64,000 nucleotides of DNA from Nitrososphaerota archaeon. Its GTDB lineage: Archaea > Thermoproteota > Nitrososphaeria > Nitrososphaerales > Gagatemarchaeaceae. The translations under genes were made by a program, and so were the position numbers. The stretch is taken from contig JAFLZV010000002.1 of assembly GCA_029785375.1 (NCBI GenBank), positions 51,497 through 115,496 on the forward strand, given 5' to 3'. Shown one piece after another: positions 42,097 through 51,249 of the stretch; the stretch's first letter is position 1, and each line of letters opens with the position of its first letter. The notes below the pieces were generated by a model. The model searched no databases. It was given only the letters and a program-made list of their open reading frames with translations, and was not told where the DNA came from.

Positions 42097-42376
42097 GTCG
42101 TCCAAGCGGTATCTCCTGCTGATGGCCGAGAGAGCGGTCCTAGAGGAAGAGATGAAGGCGTTGGCGAAGCTGCTGAGGAGCGAGTTCGACTGCGTGAAGG
42201 TCTTCGGGGTCGACGGGAACCCTCGTGCGGTGATAGTCAAGGGGACGGTGGAGTCCGCCCGGCGACTAAGGGAAGCTTGCGGGGCAGGCGCGGTCGGGGG
42301 GATGAAGATGGCACCCGTTCTCACCTCAGGCGCTGTAGGTAACCTCAAAAAGCGAGCCAGAGAGGCGGTGGCTTGA
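42041..42376 (+). CDS. rnp2: RNase P protein subunit Pop5/Rnp2-like
   Basis: Core of about 90 residues: SKRYLLLMAERAVLEEEM, KVFGVDGNPRAVIVKGTVES, and the C-terminal APVLTSGAVGNLKKRARE, similar to the SGTIxKLK-type end of Pop5. Pop5 with Rpp30 supports the RNase P catalytic domain. The frame opens at ATG 42041, 56 bp inside the previous gene; the conserved region begins right after the UPF0201 stop, so the true start is uncertain. Confidence 0.68.
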   Translation: MPSSRGPWSSTRRNWRGPRSSKRYLLLMAERAVLEEEMKALAKLLRSEFDCVKVFGVDGNPRAVIVKGTVESARRLREACGAGAVGGMKMAPVLTSGAVGNLKKRAREAVA

Positions 42377-42753
42377 TGGCGAAGTTCATGAGCGACGAGT
42401 ACATCGCGCAGGTGCAATCCACGCTCGCGGCAGACTCCAAATGGGTCGAGACCACCAAGGGATTCAAGACGAGCATCGCGTTCAACGTCACCGACTCAAG
42501 CCAGAGCTTCCTGATGACCGTGGAGAACGGGACGACGGCGTTCCAGAAGGCGGAGCCAGGCACCGCTGCGGAGTTCTCGTTCGACGGGACCTACGAGTCC
42601 TGGTGCAAGGTCGCCAAGGGGGAGGTCGACATCCAGTCTGCCGTCCTGAAAGGCCAGCTCAGGTTCAAAGGCTCGCTCCCGAAGGTCATAATGTACAGGG
42701 ACAGGCTGGTCAGGGTCGCCGAGGTCATGAAGGACGTCCCCAAGGAATTCTAA
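42376..42753 (+). CDS. SCP2 sterol-carrier-type domain protein
   Basis: About 125 residues, an SCP2-fold lipid-binding protein: FKTSIAFNVTDSSQSFLMTVENG, AEFSFDGTYESWCKVAKGEVD and QLRFKGSLPKVIMYRDRLVR. Start ATG 42376 shares TGATG with the Pop5 stop. It may hand acyl-CoA or other hydrophobic ligands to the neighbouring acyl-CoA enzymes (DUF35 and thiolase), but orientation is convergent. Confidence 0.87.
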   Translation: MAKFMSDEYIAQVQSTLAADSKWVETTKGFKTSIAFNVTDSSQSFLMTVENGTTAFQKAEPGTAAEFSFDGTYESWCKVAKGEVDIQSAVLKGQLRFKGSLPKVIMYRDRLVRVAEVMKDVPKEF

Positions 42754-43181
42754 GCGCGGACGAAGACGTAGTAGGGGCTCCCGTCCGGCCTGGATCTCGC
42801 CTCCACCCTCAGCTTCATCCCTGACCTGGCGTCCTCGGCCTTGACCCCTTCGAGCCAGGCGAGGGCCCTGACTCCTCCTCGAAACCCGGCTATGGCCACA
42901 GTGTAGGAGCCCTCGGCTGAAAAGCTCGCAGGGGCCGTCATAACCTGGGTGTAGGTCACCAGGGTGGCGTCCTGGCCTAGGTCGACCCACTCGAATTCGC
43001 TCCCCATGCACCTGGGGCAGTCTGACTGCGGCGGGAAGGTGACATTCCCGCACTTCGTGCATTTGGTGGTGACGAACTTCCCGGCCCGTAAGGAGTCCCA
43101 GAACTCGTGGGTCCTGGATATTGGGATGTCGAACCGGAGGGTGAGTGGCCGCCTCGAATGCAGCGCAGGCGCTTCTGACAC
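42750..43181 (-). CDS. DUF35 OB-fold/zinc-ribbon acyl-CoA-associated protein
   Basis: 143 residues. Rubredoxin-like zinc ribbon CTKCGNVTFPPQSDCPRC, then an OB fold (EFEWVDLGQDATLVTYTQV, YTVAIAGFRGGVRALAWLEG). The family partners thiolases and, in archaea, channels acetoacetyl-CoA toward HMG-CoA synthase. It lies 3 bp after the thiolase gene, as expected for a complex. Confidence 0.9.
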   Translation of the reverse strand: MSEAPALHSRRPLTLRFDIPISRTHEFWDSLRAGKFVTTKCTKCGNVTFPPQSDCPRCMGSEFEWVDLGQDATLVTYTQVMTAPASFSAEGSYTVAIAGFRGGVRALAWLEGVKAEDARSGMKLRVEARSRPDGSPYYVFVRA

Positions 43182-43184
43182 GCC

Positions 43185-44345
43185 TCAGTCCCGGGAGTAG
43201 ACGGTCACGTAGGCGTAGTGACCCGTCCCCCCTATGTTGTGCGTCAGCCCCAGTCCCCTCTTGATCGGAGCCTGGCGGTTCCCCGCTTCGCCCCTCAGCT
43301 GTTTTGTGATTTCGACTGCCATGGAGACCCCTGTGGCCCCGATGGGGTGTCCCTTAGCCTTCAGCCCGCCGTCCAAGTTAACCGGTATCCTGCCGCCGAG
43401 TTCGGTCTCGCCTTCACGCACCATCTTTGCGCCCTCCCCCTTTTTGCAGAACCCCAGGTCTTCGTAAGCCATCAACTCTGCTATGGTGAAGCAGTCGTGG
43501 GCGGTGGCTATGTCTATGTCCCCCGGCGCGACCTTGGCCATAGAGTATGCTCGTGCAGCGGCGTCGACTGCCGCCCGGAGCCCGACGTAGCTGTCCCTCC
43601 TGCTGAGGTTCGCTGTGTCGGATGAGTAACCCACCCCCCGGATCCAGACCGGAGTGTCGGTCAGTCTTTTCGCCGCCTCTTCAGAGGCCAGGACCACCGT
43701 TGCCGACCCGTCAGACAGAGGACATGCGTCGTAGAGTTTCAGTGGCCAGGCCACCATCTGGGAGCGCATGGCCTTCTCCAGTGTGATCTCCTTCTGGAAC
43801 TGGGCCAGAGGGTTCCTAGCGCCGTACTTGTGCGCCTTCACAGATATCCTGGAGAGGTCCTCCTGGGTAGTCCCGAACTCGTTCATGTGCGCTACGGCAT
43901 AGAGGGCGTAGTAGGCCGGAAAGGTCATTCCATAGTTTTCGAACTCCCATGTATAGGATCCCGCCCTCCCGATTAGCTCGACTGAGGTCGGAGTGTCCAC
44001 CTCAGTCATCTTTTCCACGCCGACTGCCATGGCCACCTCGGTTTCGCCGCTGAGGATGCTGTTGTAGGCGGCTTTGACCGCCGCGCTCCCGCTGGCGCAG
44101 GCAGCTTCTACCCTCATGGTCCCGGCTCCGCTGAGGCCGGCATACTCCCCAACCACGACCGCAGGGAGCGACTCCTCGTACCACCCCCCAGCGCTCCCCA
44201 CCACGACGTTACCGATGTCGTTACGGTCGACGCCGGCGTCATCGACGGCCTGCTTGATGGACTCGAAGGCGAGTTCGCCTATGTTGACATCTGTCCGCCT
44301 TCCGAACCGGCTGTGGCCGATGCCAACCACGGCGACCCTTGTCAC
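43185..44345 (-). CDS. thiolase (SCPx/acetyl-CoA acetyltransferase type)
   Basis: 386 residues. Nucleophile C83 in VEAACASGSAA, TAHDCFTIAELMAYEDLG (His) and GHPIGATGVSM. The C-terminal end reads NIGGTGHYAYVTV without the second catalytic Cys of bacterial biosynthetic thiolases, as in archaeal/SCPx thiolases that work with DUF35. Likely acetoacetyl-CoA or 3-ketoacyl-CoA chemistry. Confidence 0.92.
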   Translation of the reverse strand: MTRVAVVGIGHSRFGRRTDVNIGELAFESIKQAVDDAGVDRNDIGNVVVGSAGGWYEESLPAVVVGEYAGLSGAGTMRVEAACASGSAAVKAAYNSILSGETEVAMAVGVEKMTEVDTPTSVELIGRAGSYTWEFENYGMTFPAYYALYAVAHMNEFGTTQEDLSRISVKAHKYGARNPLAQFQKEITLEKAMRSQMVAWPLKLYDACPLSDGSATVVLASEEAAKRLTDTPVWIRGVGYSSDTANLSRRDSYVGLRAAVDAAARAYSMAKVAPGDIDIATAHDCFTIAELMAYEDLGFCKKGEGAKMVREGETELGGRIPVNLDGGLKAKGHPIGATGVSMAVEITKQLRGEAGNRQAPIKRGLGLTHNIGGTGHYAYVTVYSRD

Positions 44346-44400
44346 CGTGCAGACGCCCCGGAGGTCGATGGCCCAGCTCTTGATTCCCCTGGAAGGGCGT

Positions 44401-45594
44401 TCAACCCAGGACGCCCATCTCTTTGGCCACTTCCTTCATTATGGTGAGCCTCTGGATGTCGTTGGTCCCCTCGTAGGTCTTGATGATCTGCGAGTCTCGG
44501 AGCATCCTCTCAACCTGGCTATCGGTGGAGACGCCGTAGGCGCCCATGATCAACATGGCCATGTGGGCGTTCTTCTCGGCAGCCTCGGTGGCCGTGATCT
44601 TAGCTATGGATGACGCCTTGATGAAATCCTTCCCTTTCTTGGTCAGGGTGGCCGCCCAGTAAGTGAGGAGCCTGGCCGTGTGGACTGCGGCTGTCATCTC
44701 GGCTATCTTGAACTGGACCTGCTGGTAGCTCAGGAGGTAGTTGCCGAAGGTCTGCCTCTGTGTCGAATACCGCAGCGCCGCTTCGAGCGCACCCTGGGCA
44801 AGGCCCGTACCCTGGGCAGCGACCCCGACCCTCCCGTGGTCGTAGCAGGTCAGTGCGATCCTCACCCCCCTCCCGACTTCGCCTACAATGTTGGCTTCTG
44901 GGACCTCGAGGCCGTCGAACACCAGCTCAACCGGCTGGTCCCCCCTGAGCCCGATGACGTCAGTTCGCTGCCCGACGTTGAGCCCCTTCATCCCCTTCTC
45001 GGCGATGAACGCGGTGATCCCTTGGTGCCTCTTGCTCCCCTCCATGGGGCTGGTCCTGGCGAATATCAGGAACGTCTCAGCCTTGTCCCCGTTGGTAATG
45101 AACATCTTCTTTCCGTTGATCACGTACCTGTCCCCCTCCTTCTTGGCGCTGGTCGAGATGGCGGCCACGTCGGAGCCGGTCCCAGGCTCTGTCATAGCGT
45201 GGGCGGCGATCTTCTCCCCTTTCGCGATCGGGACGAGATATCTCCTCTTCTGCTCTTCGGTCCCGAACAAGAAGATTGGGGTGGAGACCAGGTAGGTGGC
45301 GCCGACTACGGCAGAGAAGGCTGCGGAAAACCTGGCGATCTCTTCGGTGGCGATGACCAGGGAAAGGTCGTCCCCGCCTCCTCCGCCGTACTCTTCTGGG
45401 AAGGGGACGCCGAAGAGGCCCAAGGCTGCTGCCTTCTTCACCAGCCCCATGTCCATCTGATTCTCCCTGTCTATCCTCTGTGTTACCGGCGCCAGTTCCT
45501 TCTCGGCGAACTCCCTGACGGCTTGGCGGAAGGCCTCCTGTTCCTCTGAAACCGTGATCACATAGTCTGACGGACTGGGCGAGATGGTGCTCAT
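44401..45594 (-). CDS. acyl-CoA dehydrogenase
   Basis: 397 residues; FAD-dependent first step of beta-oxidation. Family signatures: AHAMTEPGTGSDVAAI, GDKAETFLIFARTS-type loop, QTFGNYLLSYQQVQFKIAEM and near the end IIKTYEGTNDIQRLTIMKE. A TATA-like GTATATACG about 27 bp before the ATG implies leaderless transcription. Divergent from the fused dehydrogenase/hydratase gene. No ETF genes in the window. Confidence 0.94.
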   Translation of the reverse strand: MSTISPSPSDYVITVSEEQEAFRQAVREFAEKELAPVTQRIDRENQMDMGLVKKAAALGLFGVPFPEEYGGGGGDDLSLVIATEEIARFSAAFSAVVGATYLVSTPIFLFGTEEQKRRYLVPIAKGEKIAAHAMTEPGTGSDVAAISTSAKKEGDRYVINGKKMFITNGDKAETFLIFARTSPMEGSKRHQGITAFIAEKGMKGLNVGQRTDVIGLRGDQPVELVFDGLEVPEANIVGEVGRGVRIALTCYDHGRVGVAAQGTGLAQGALEAALRYSTQRQTFGNYLLSYQQVQFKIAEMTAAVHTARLLTYWAATLTKKGKDFIKASSIAKITATEAAEKNAHMAMLIMGAYGVSTDSQVERMLRDSQIIKTYEGTNDIQRLTIMKEVAKEMGVLG

Positions 45595-45692
45595 TGGATT
45601 GGCTCCCCTCTGGTCGTATATACGCGATTACTTTTGGTAACCTCGCTTTCCAGTGGAAAGAGCCTTAAGTCGGCCGCGCCGCCTCTAGGAGT

Positions 45693-47687
45693 ATGGCCAT
45701 CGAGCGGGTGACGGTAGTCGGCGCAGGGGACATGGGTCACGGTATCGCAGAGCTCTTCGCGGTCAATGGGTTCCATGTGACGCTGGTGGACAAGTTCCCA
45801 CAGGCGTTGGAGAAGGCTCAGGCGAGGATAGCGTCGAGTCTGGACAGGCTGGTGGAGAAGGGGAAGCTGACCAAGGAGCAGTCCTCAGAGGCGAAATCGA
45901 AGATAGCGTACGCCGGCGACCTTGGCGGTGCGGTATCGGCCGCGGACCTGGTGGTGGAAGCTGTCCCCGAGTCGGTCGAGCTGAAGAAGGGGGTCATCAG
46001 GGAAGCCTCGGCGTCTGCCCCCGCCGGAGCAATCTTTGCATCGAACACTTCGAACATCAGGATATCGGACCTGGCTGAAGCCGCCAACAGGCCGCACAGG
46101 GTGGTCGGGATGCACTTCTTCAACCCCCCCATGCTGATGAAGCTGGTCGAGGTGATTCCCGGGGCAAAGACTGACCCGGCCGTTGCCCAGGAGGTCTTCG
46201 ACCTCTGCGGTAAGCTCGGGCGCACGGCGGTGAAGGTGCAAAAGGACTCGCCCGGATTCATAGTCAACAGGATCAATGCGGCTGACACCCTCTTCTTCTG
46301 CCTGCTCCTCGACCGAGGGGTCGCGAGCCCTTCGGAGGTTGACAGATTCGCCAGAGGACAGGGCCTTCCGATGGGGCCCTACGAGCTGCTTGACTTCGTC
46401 GGCGTTGACGTGGGAGCGGACTCCCTCGCGTACTTCGCATCGGCCCTCTCTCCGGAGTACGGCAAGGGGACCACCTTCGCTAAGATGGTAAAGGAGGGCC
46501 GCCTAGGCAAGAAGACCGGCCGTGGGTTCTACGACTGGTCGAGCGGGAAGGCAGAGATTCCAAAAGCGGATCCTACAGACAAGGTCTCGATCATGGACAT
46601 ATTCGCCCTCGAGATCAACGAGTCTGTGAAGCTGCTTGAAGAGGGGGTGGCTACGCCGGATGATATAGAAAGAGGGGTCGTCCTGGGGATGAACAGGCCG
46701 TTCGGGCCCATCTCTGTCGCCAAGGATTTGAGCAATGCTGAAGTCAAGGCAAAGCTCGAAGAGCTCTCGGCCAAATATGAGTGCGGCGTGTTCGCCCCGG
46801 CGCGTCCGATAGCTGAAGGGAGGCTCCGCGACGCCATAGAGGGGAGGCTTCATCCCATGTCGGGCGAGGCTGGTCCGTCGACCGAAGCTAGAGCCCCAGC
46901 ACCCGAGGCGACGCGGGGGGCGATCCGCCTAGAAAGGCTCGAGGGAGGGGTGGCCAAGGTTGTCATAGCCAGACCAAGGCTGAACCTGATCAACGGCGAG
47001 GTCCTCGACGGCCTGAACGGGGTATTGACCGACTTGTGGAACGACCGGGAAATCAGGGCCATTGTGGTGACAGGGGAGGGAACGGTCTTCTCTGCTGGCT
47101 TCGAGATGACGAAGTTCGTCTCGGACGCGGCGGGGATGATGGAGTTCGCCAGAAAGGGGGAGCGGACCATGAGGCGCCTGAGCGAAATCCCCAAGCTCAC
47201 GATAGCGGTCCTGAAGGGGTATGCCCTCGGAGGAGGCCTCGAACTAGCCCTGGCCTGCGACCTCAGGCTCGCCACCGAGGACGTGGAACTGAAGTTCCCA
47301 GAGCTCGCGCGTGGCCTGGTGCCTGCGTGGTCAGGGACCCAGAGGCTTAGCAGGCTGGTCGGTCTATCGCGGGCTTCGTCCATGATACTCGCCTGCGAGA
47401 GCGTCACGGGCAAGCGAGCATACGAGATGGGTCTGGTGAACCGGGTCATCCAGGCGGTGGAACCTGACGAACAAGCAGTCAAGTACGCGCGGGAGCTAGC
47501 GTCTTCGGAGGCGCCAGTAGCCGTCATGCTGGCGAAGAAGCTGCTCAACAAGGGGTCCGAGGTCCCTACTGACGTTGGGCTAGAGATGGAGGAGATGGCT
47601 GCGGGCGTCCTGTTTGGGACGGAGGACCTGAAGGAAGGGATATCAGCGTTCCTTGGCAAGAGGAAGCCGGAATTCAAAGGGAAGTAA
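45693..47687 (+). CDS. fused 3-hydroxyacyl-CoA dehydrogenase / enoyl-CoA hydratase
   Basis: 664 residues. Residues 1-390: 3HCDH with NAD motif VVGAGDMGHGIAELFA, SNTSNIRISDLAEA, GMHFFNPPMLMKLVEV, KDSPGFIVNRI. Residues 400-664: enoyl-CoA hydratase with TGEGTVFSAGFEMTKF and GGGLELALACDLRLA. The order dehydrogenase-hydratase is that of archaeal fusions used in beta-oxidation or, as in Metallosphaera, for crotonyl-CoA hydration and 3-hydroxybutyryl-CoA oxidation in the 3HP/4HB cycle. Followed after 6 bp by a thiolase. Confidence 0.94.
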   Translation: MAIERVTVVGAGDMGHGIAELFAVNGFHVTLVDKFPQALEKAQARIASSLDRLVEKGKLTKEQSSEAKSKIAYAGDLGGAVSAADLVVEAVPESVELKKGVIREASASAPAGAIFASNTSNIRISDLAEAANRPHRVVGMHFFNPPMLMKLVEVIPGAKTDPAVAQEVFDLCGKLGRTAVKVQKDSPGFIVNRINAADTLFFCLLLDRGVASPSEVDRFARGQGLPMGPYELLDFVGVDVGADSLAYFASALSPEYGKGTTFAKMVKEGRLGKKTGRGFYDWSSGKAEIPKADPTDKVSIMDIFALEINESVKLLEEGVATPDDIERGVVLGMNRPFGPISVAKDLSNAEVKAKLEELSAKYECGVFAPARPIAEGRLRDAIEGRLHPMSGEAGPSTEARAPAPEATRGAIRLERLEGGVAKVVIARPRLNLINGEVLDGLNGVLTDLWNDREIRAIVVTGEGTVFSAGFEMTKFVSDAAGMMEFARKGERTMRRLSEIPKLTIAVLKGYALGGGLELALACDLRLATEDVELKFPELARGLVPAWSGTQRLSRLVGLSRASSMILACESVTGKRAYEMGLVNRVIQAVEPDEQAVKYARELASSEAPVAVMLAKKLLNKGSEVPTDVGLEMEEMAAGVLFGTEDLKEGISAFLGKRKPEFKGK

Positions 47688-47693
47688 GGTCGC

Positions 47694-48887
47694 GTGGTAG
47701 AGCTCAAAGATGCGTATGTAGCGGACTACCTGAGAGTCCCTTTCTCTAGGTCGAGACCTTCTCAGCCTGAGAAGGACGTGTATAACTCGGTCAGGATGGA
47801 TCAGGCCCTGAGTCTCCTCATACGCAGGGTCCTAGAGAGGACGACCTTCAAGCCTGAAGAGGTCGGAGACGTGGTCACAGGTTGCGCCTTCCAGACGGGG
47901 GAGAACTGGCTCTACGGCGGGAGGCACCCGGTCCTCCTCGCCGGCCTCCCGGTGTCGGTCCCGGCCATGGGTATGGATAGGGCGTGCGCGTCGTCAATGA
48001 ACGCTGCGGCGGAAGGGGCCATGGAAATCATGACCGGGAACTCTGAGGTCGTCCTCGCCGGAGGGATGGAGCACCTCACTCACGTCCCGATGTCGAACAA
48101 CCCCGCTCTGGCGCCGAACACGCGGCTTCTCACGAGGCCGGAGTACATGAAGTATCAGATGAACACAGGCTACTCGATGGGGCTCACTGCTGAGAAGCTC
48201 GCCGAGATGGAGGGGTTCACCAGGGAGGAGATGGACAGGTTCTCCGTGGATTCGCATGTGAAGGCGGCGAGGGCAGTGGACGAGGGATGGTTCGGGGGCG
48301 AGCTGCTGCCGATGAAGGTAGAGTTCGAAGGGGAAGAGCGGGTCATCGAGGCAGACCAGAGCATAAGGAGGAGCACTACCCTGGAGCAAATGGCTGCCCT
48401 CCAGCCATCATTCAAGTCAGGTGGACTCATCACGGCCGGGAACTCTTCTCCTCTTAATGCTGGGGCGTCCATGTTGGCCCTCGCATCGAAGGAGAAGCTC
48501 GAGGAGTACGGAGTCCGACCTCTGGCCAAGATCGTGTCCATGGGCTGGGCCGGGGTCGAGCCGAGCGTCATGGGGAAGGGCCCCGTGCCTGCGTCCCAGA
48601 AGGCGCTTGCGAAGGCTGGGCTCAGCGCAGATCAGGTGGACGTGTGGGAGATCAACGAGGCGTTCGCCGTCGTGGTGCTCTATGCAATCCGGGAGCTGCG
48701 GCTCGACCCGACGAAGGTCAACGTCCACGGAGGGGCGATAGCCATCGGACACCCGCTCGGCGCGTCTGGGGCTAGGCTCGTTGGTACGCTCGCGAGGGAA
48801 CTCCACCGGGGCGGGAAGGAGTACGGCATGGCCACACTCTGCGTGGGAGGCGGGCAGGGGTTCGCCGTGCTGATGCAGAGGGCATAG
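47694..48887 (+). CDS. acetyl-CoA C-acyltransferase (thiolase)
   Basis: 397 residues, GTG start. C98 in GMDRACASSMNAAAEG, NEAFAVVVLYAIREL, GHPLGASGARLV and the second Cys in CVGGGQGFAV: a complete classical thiolase of the FadA type. With the preceding fusion it forms the last three steps of beta-oxidation in one operon. Confidence 0.95.
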   Translation: MVELKDAYVADYLRVPFSRSRPSQPEKDVYNSVRMDQALSLLIRRVLERTTFKPEEVGDVVTGCAFQTGENWLYGGRHPVLLAGLPVSVPAMGMDRACASSMNAAAEGAMEIMTGNSEVVLAGGMEHLTHVPMSNNPALAPNTRLLTRPEYMKYQMNTGYSMGLTAEKLAEMEGFTREEMDRFSVDSHVKAARAVDEGWFGGELLPMKVEFEGEERVIEADQSIRRSTTLEQMAALQPSFKSGGLITAGNSSPLNAGASMLALASKEKLEEYGVRPLAKIVSMGWAGVEPSVMGKGPVPASQKALAKAGLSADQVDVWEINEAFAVVVLYAIRELRLDPTKVNVHGGAIAIGHPLGASGARLVGTLARELHRGGKEYGMATLCVGGGQGFAVLMQRA

Positions 48888-48890
48888 ACA

Positions 48891-50033
48891 CTACTGGATT
48901 ACGCCCTTCGACTTCAGTCTCTGCGTGTCTGCACGGGAGTAGCCTAGGGCTTTCATGACGGAAGCTGTGTCTTTTCCCAGGCGGGGGGCTGCGGTGTAAG
49001 GCCTTTTCCTCATGGCTGGGATTGTCCTGATCGGACTGTTGAGAACCTCTTCGCGCCCGATTCCCACCAGCATCCCGAGGCGTTTGGCCCAGTCGCTGGC
49101 AAGCGCCTCCTCTACGGTCAGGACAGGCGTCGCACAGGTGTCCTTGTCCATGAGCGCCTTCGCCCACTCGTCCCTCGTCCTCGTCACGAAGGTGCGCTCC
49201 AACTCTGAGGTGACGCGCGCCCTCTCCTCGACAGTCCCGAATCGCAGCGGCTCGAGCTCAGGGAGGCCGAGCGCACCCACCAGGTTCCGCCAGAAGACAG
49301 GTTCGATGGCAGCGACAGCGACGTACTTGCCGTCGGAGGTCCGATACACGTTGTAGTAGGGCGTTGAGCCGAAGATGAGGCTGTCCCCCTCCTTGGGGGC
49401 CTTGCCTGTCGCCAGGTAGGCGGAAGCGGGGAGGACCATCCAGGACATCAGGGAGCCGACTATTGGAACGTCTATGAAGACAGGCCTCCTGCGACCGGAG
49501 AGCGCCCCCAGGATCCCCAGGGCCGCGTACATCCCAGAGGCAATGTCACCCAGCTGGAGGAACGGGACCTCGGACTTGGCGGAGTATGCGAGCGTCCCAG
49601 TCACAGACTGGAAGTTGATGTCATGCCCAGGCATAGAGCTGAGCGTGCTCTCTTGGCCGTAGGCCGATATCGAGCAGTAGACAATCTTCGGGTTCACTTT
49701 CTTCACCTGGGCGAAGGATAGCCCGAGCCTGGACATGGCACCAGGCCGAAAACCCTCCACGAACACGTCGGCGGTGCGGAGAAGACGCTGCATCGCGGCT
49801 TTCCCTTCGGCAGACTTCAGGTCTATACCGATGCTCTTCTTGTTCCTGTTGACAGTCGCGTGTACGGGGCTCCTGCCGCCTTTGGTAGGAGGGGTGACCC
49901 GCATGTAGTCCCCCAAGCCGGGCTGCTCCACCTTGATCACTTCTGCCCCCATGTCAGAGAGTATCATGGTGCAGAACCCTCCGGGGAGGAGCCGCGTGGC
50001 GTCGACCACCCTCACGCCATCCAGGAAGCCCAA
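48891..50033 (-). CDS. CaiB/BaiF (family III) CoA-transferase
   Basis: About 380 residues from TTG 50033 (LGFLDGVRVVDATRLLPG); the frame runs to 50273, but the upstream part is not protein-like, and a TATA-like CCTTTATTTG (about 50059-50068) fits this start. Motifs: GGFCTMILSDMGAEVIKVE, VNRNKKSIGIDLKSAEGK, EGFRPGAMSRLGLSF and the Asp nucleophile in PGHDINFQ. Moves CoA between carboxylic acids; substrate open (racemase members such as AMACR exist). Convergent with the thiolase. Confidence 0.87.
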   Translation of the reverse strand: MGFLDGVRVVDATRLLPGGFCTMILSDMGAEVIKVEQPGLGDYMRVTPPTKGGRSPVHATVNRNKKSIGIDLKSAEGKAAMQRLLRTADVFVEGFRPGAMSRLGLSFAQVKKVNPKIVYCSISAYGQESTLSSMPGHDINFQSVTGTLAYSAKSEVPFLQLGDIASGMYAALGILGALSGRRRPVFIDVPIVGSLMSWMVLPASAYLATGKAPKEGDSLIFGSTPYYNVYRTSDGKYVAVAAIEPVFWRNLVGALGLPELEPLRFGTVEERARVTSELERTFVTRTRDEWAKALMDKDTCATPVLTVEEALASDWAKRLGMLVGIGREEVLNSPIRTIPAMRKRPYTAAPRLGKDTASVMKALGYSRADTQRLKSKGVIQ

Positions 50034-50199
50034 CGTTCTCCCGGCCCGGGCTGCGCAAATAAAGGCTAAATTCCTGCCCTGTCTTGACACTCCCGACGAT
50101 GAGGTGAACGCCGTCCCAGTCATAGTCCGGAGTAAGCTCCCGGACAGATGATGATCTCGCGACGATACTGAGTCAAAAACAATCGAGGACCGAGCGCTT

Positions 50200-50997
50200 T
50201 TGGACACATTCGAGCGGCTGGTTGCTGAAGCCTGGACCCGCCAGTTCCAGGGGTGGGACTTCGAGTTCCTCAACGGAAGATACGTCGAAGGGAGGACATC
50301 GTGGAACTACGAGCGGCTGCTGGGGTTGAGGCTGGCAGGGGCAGGAACGTACCTTGACCTTGGGACAGGGGGCGGCGAGCTCTTGTCCTCAATGGCTTCG
50401 CTACCTCGTCGAACGGTGGCGACCGAAGGGTATCGGCCCAATCTTCAGGTGGCGCTCAGGAGGCTGAACCGCCGAGGCGTGGACGTCGTTTTCTCCTTTA
50501 GCGACGATAACGCTGCCACAGGGATGCAGCGGGGGGTGCTCCCCTTCAGAGACGCGACAATCGACCTGGTCAGCAGTCGGCACGAAGCCTTCGTGGCCAA
50601 GGAGACGGCGAGAGTGCTCCGCCCAGGCGGGGCGTTCGTCACGCAACAGGTTGGTCCTGGCAACGACGAGGAGCTGGCCCTGCTTCTGGGCGAACGTGAA
50701 GACGAGAGGGGGCGTTGGGACCTCGCCGAGGCCGTGAGGCAGGTCAGGGGTGCTGGACTGCGTGTGACCGAGAGCGGCGAAGAGAAGGTCCGCTCCAGCT
50801 TCCTTGACATCGGAGCTCTGGCGTATTATCTGAAGGCCGTAGGTCCTCTGGAGTTCGACGCGGCCAGTCTCGCCAAACTTGAGAGGCCCCTGAGGGAGGC
50901 TGACTCGAAGATACGGACTGTGGGATCCTTCGATGTCACCGCCTCGCGCTTCTACCTCGTTGCCGAGAAGCAAGGAGAGGATCCGTCCCAACATTAA
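50200..50997 (+). CDS. class I SAM-dependent methyltransferase
   Basis: 265 residues, TTG start. Motif I YLDLGTGGGELLSSMA, motif II TVATEGYRPNLQVALRRL, FRDATIDLVSSRHEAFV (post-motif Asp) and VLRPGGAFVTQQVGPGN. Small-molecule methyltransferase of the UbiE/Methyltransf_11 type; substrate unknown. Confidence 0.85.
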   Translation: MDTFERLVAEAWTRQFQGWDFEFLNGRYVEGRTSWNYERLLGLRLAGAGTYLDLGTGGGELLSSMASLPRRTVATEGYRPNLQVALRRLNRRGVDVVFSFSDDNAATGMQRGVLPFRDATIDLVSSRHEAFVAKETARVLRPGGAFVTQQVGPGNDEELALLLGEREDERGRWDLAEAVRQVRGAGLRVTESGEEKVRSSFLDIGALAYYLKAVGPLEFDAASLAKLERPLREADSKIRTVGSFDVTASRFYLVAEKQGEDPSQH

Positions 50998-51005
50998 TAG
51001 CGCCA

Positions 51006-51200
51006 ATGCTGGCGATGAGTCAGATGGGCAGGAGCGTCAAGGTCCATGACGACACCCACCGGGCGCTGATGCAGCTGAAGGCTAAGAGGAGGAGCGCAAG
51101 CGTCGACCAGGTGATACGAGAGATGATCAGGCAGTCGACTGGCACCTCGGTGGGGAAGCCCCCTCAGGGGGCGGAAGATCTGGCCAAGTACTCGGAGTGA
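51006..51200 (+). CDS. small ribbon-helix-helix-like protein
   Basis: 64 residues. SVKVHDDTHRALMQLKAKRR forms a beta-strand plus helix and SVDQVIREMIRQS the second helix: the layout of RHH/VapB-type DNA-binding antitoxins. No toxin gene (PIN, HicA, RelE) is next to it; the neighbours are a methyltransferase and a 48-residue protein. May act alone as a regulator. Confidence 0.65.
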   Translation: MLAMSQMGRSVKVHDDTHRALMQLKAKRRSASVDQVIREMIRQSTGTSVGKPPQGAEDLAKYSE

Positions 51201-51249
51201 CGAACCGGCAAGACAGAAATACGAACCCGCTGAGCCTCCCGACCCATCA

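Noticed and set aside
42041..42120. ATG 42041 as a sure start of the Pop5-like gene
   Set aside because: The first ~20 residues are out-of-frame UPF0201 sequence and show no Pop5 similarity; start left uncertain.
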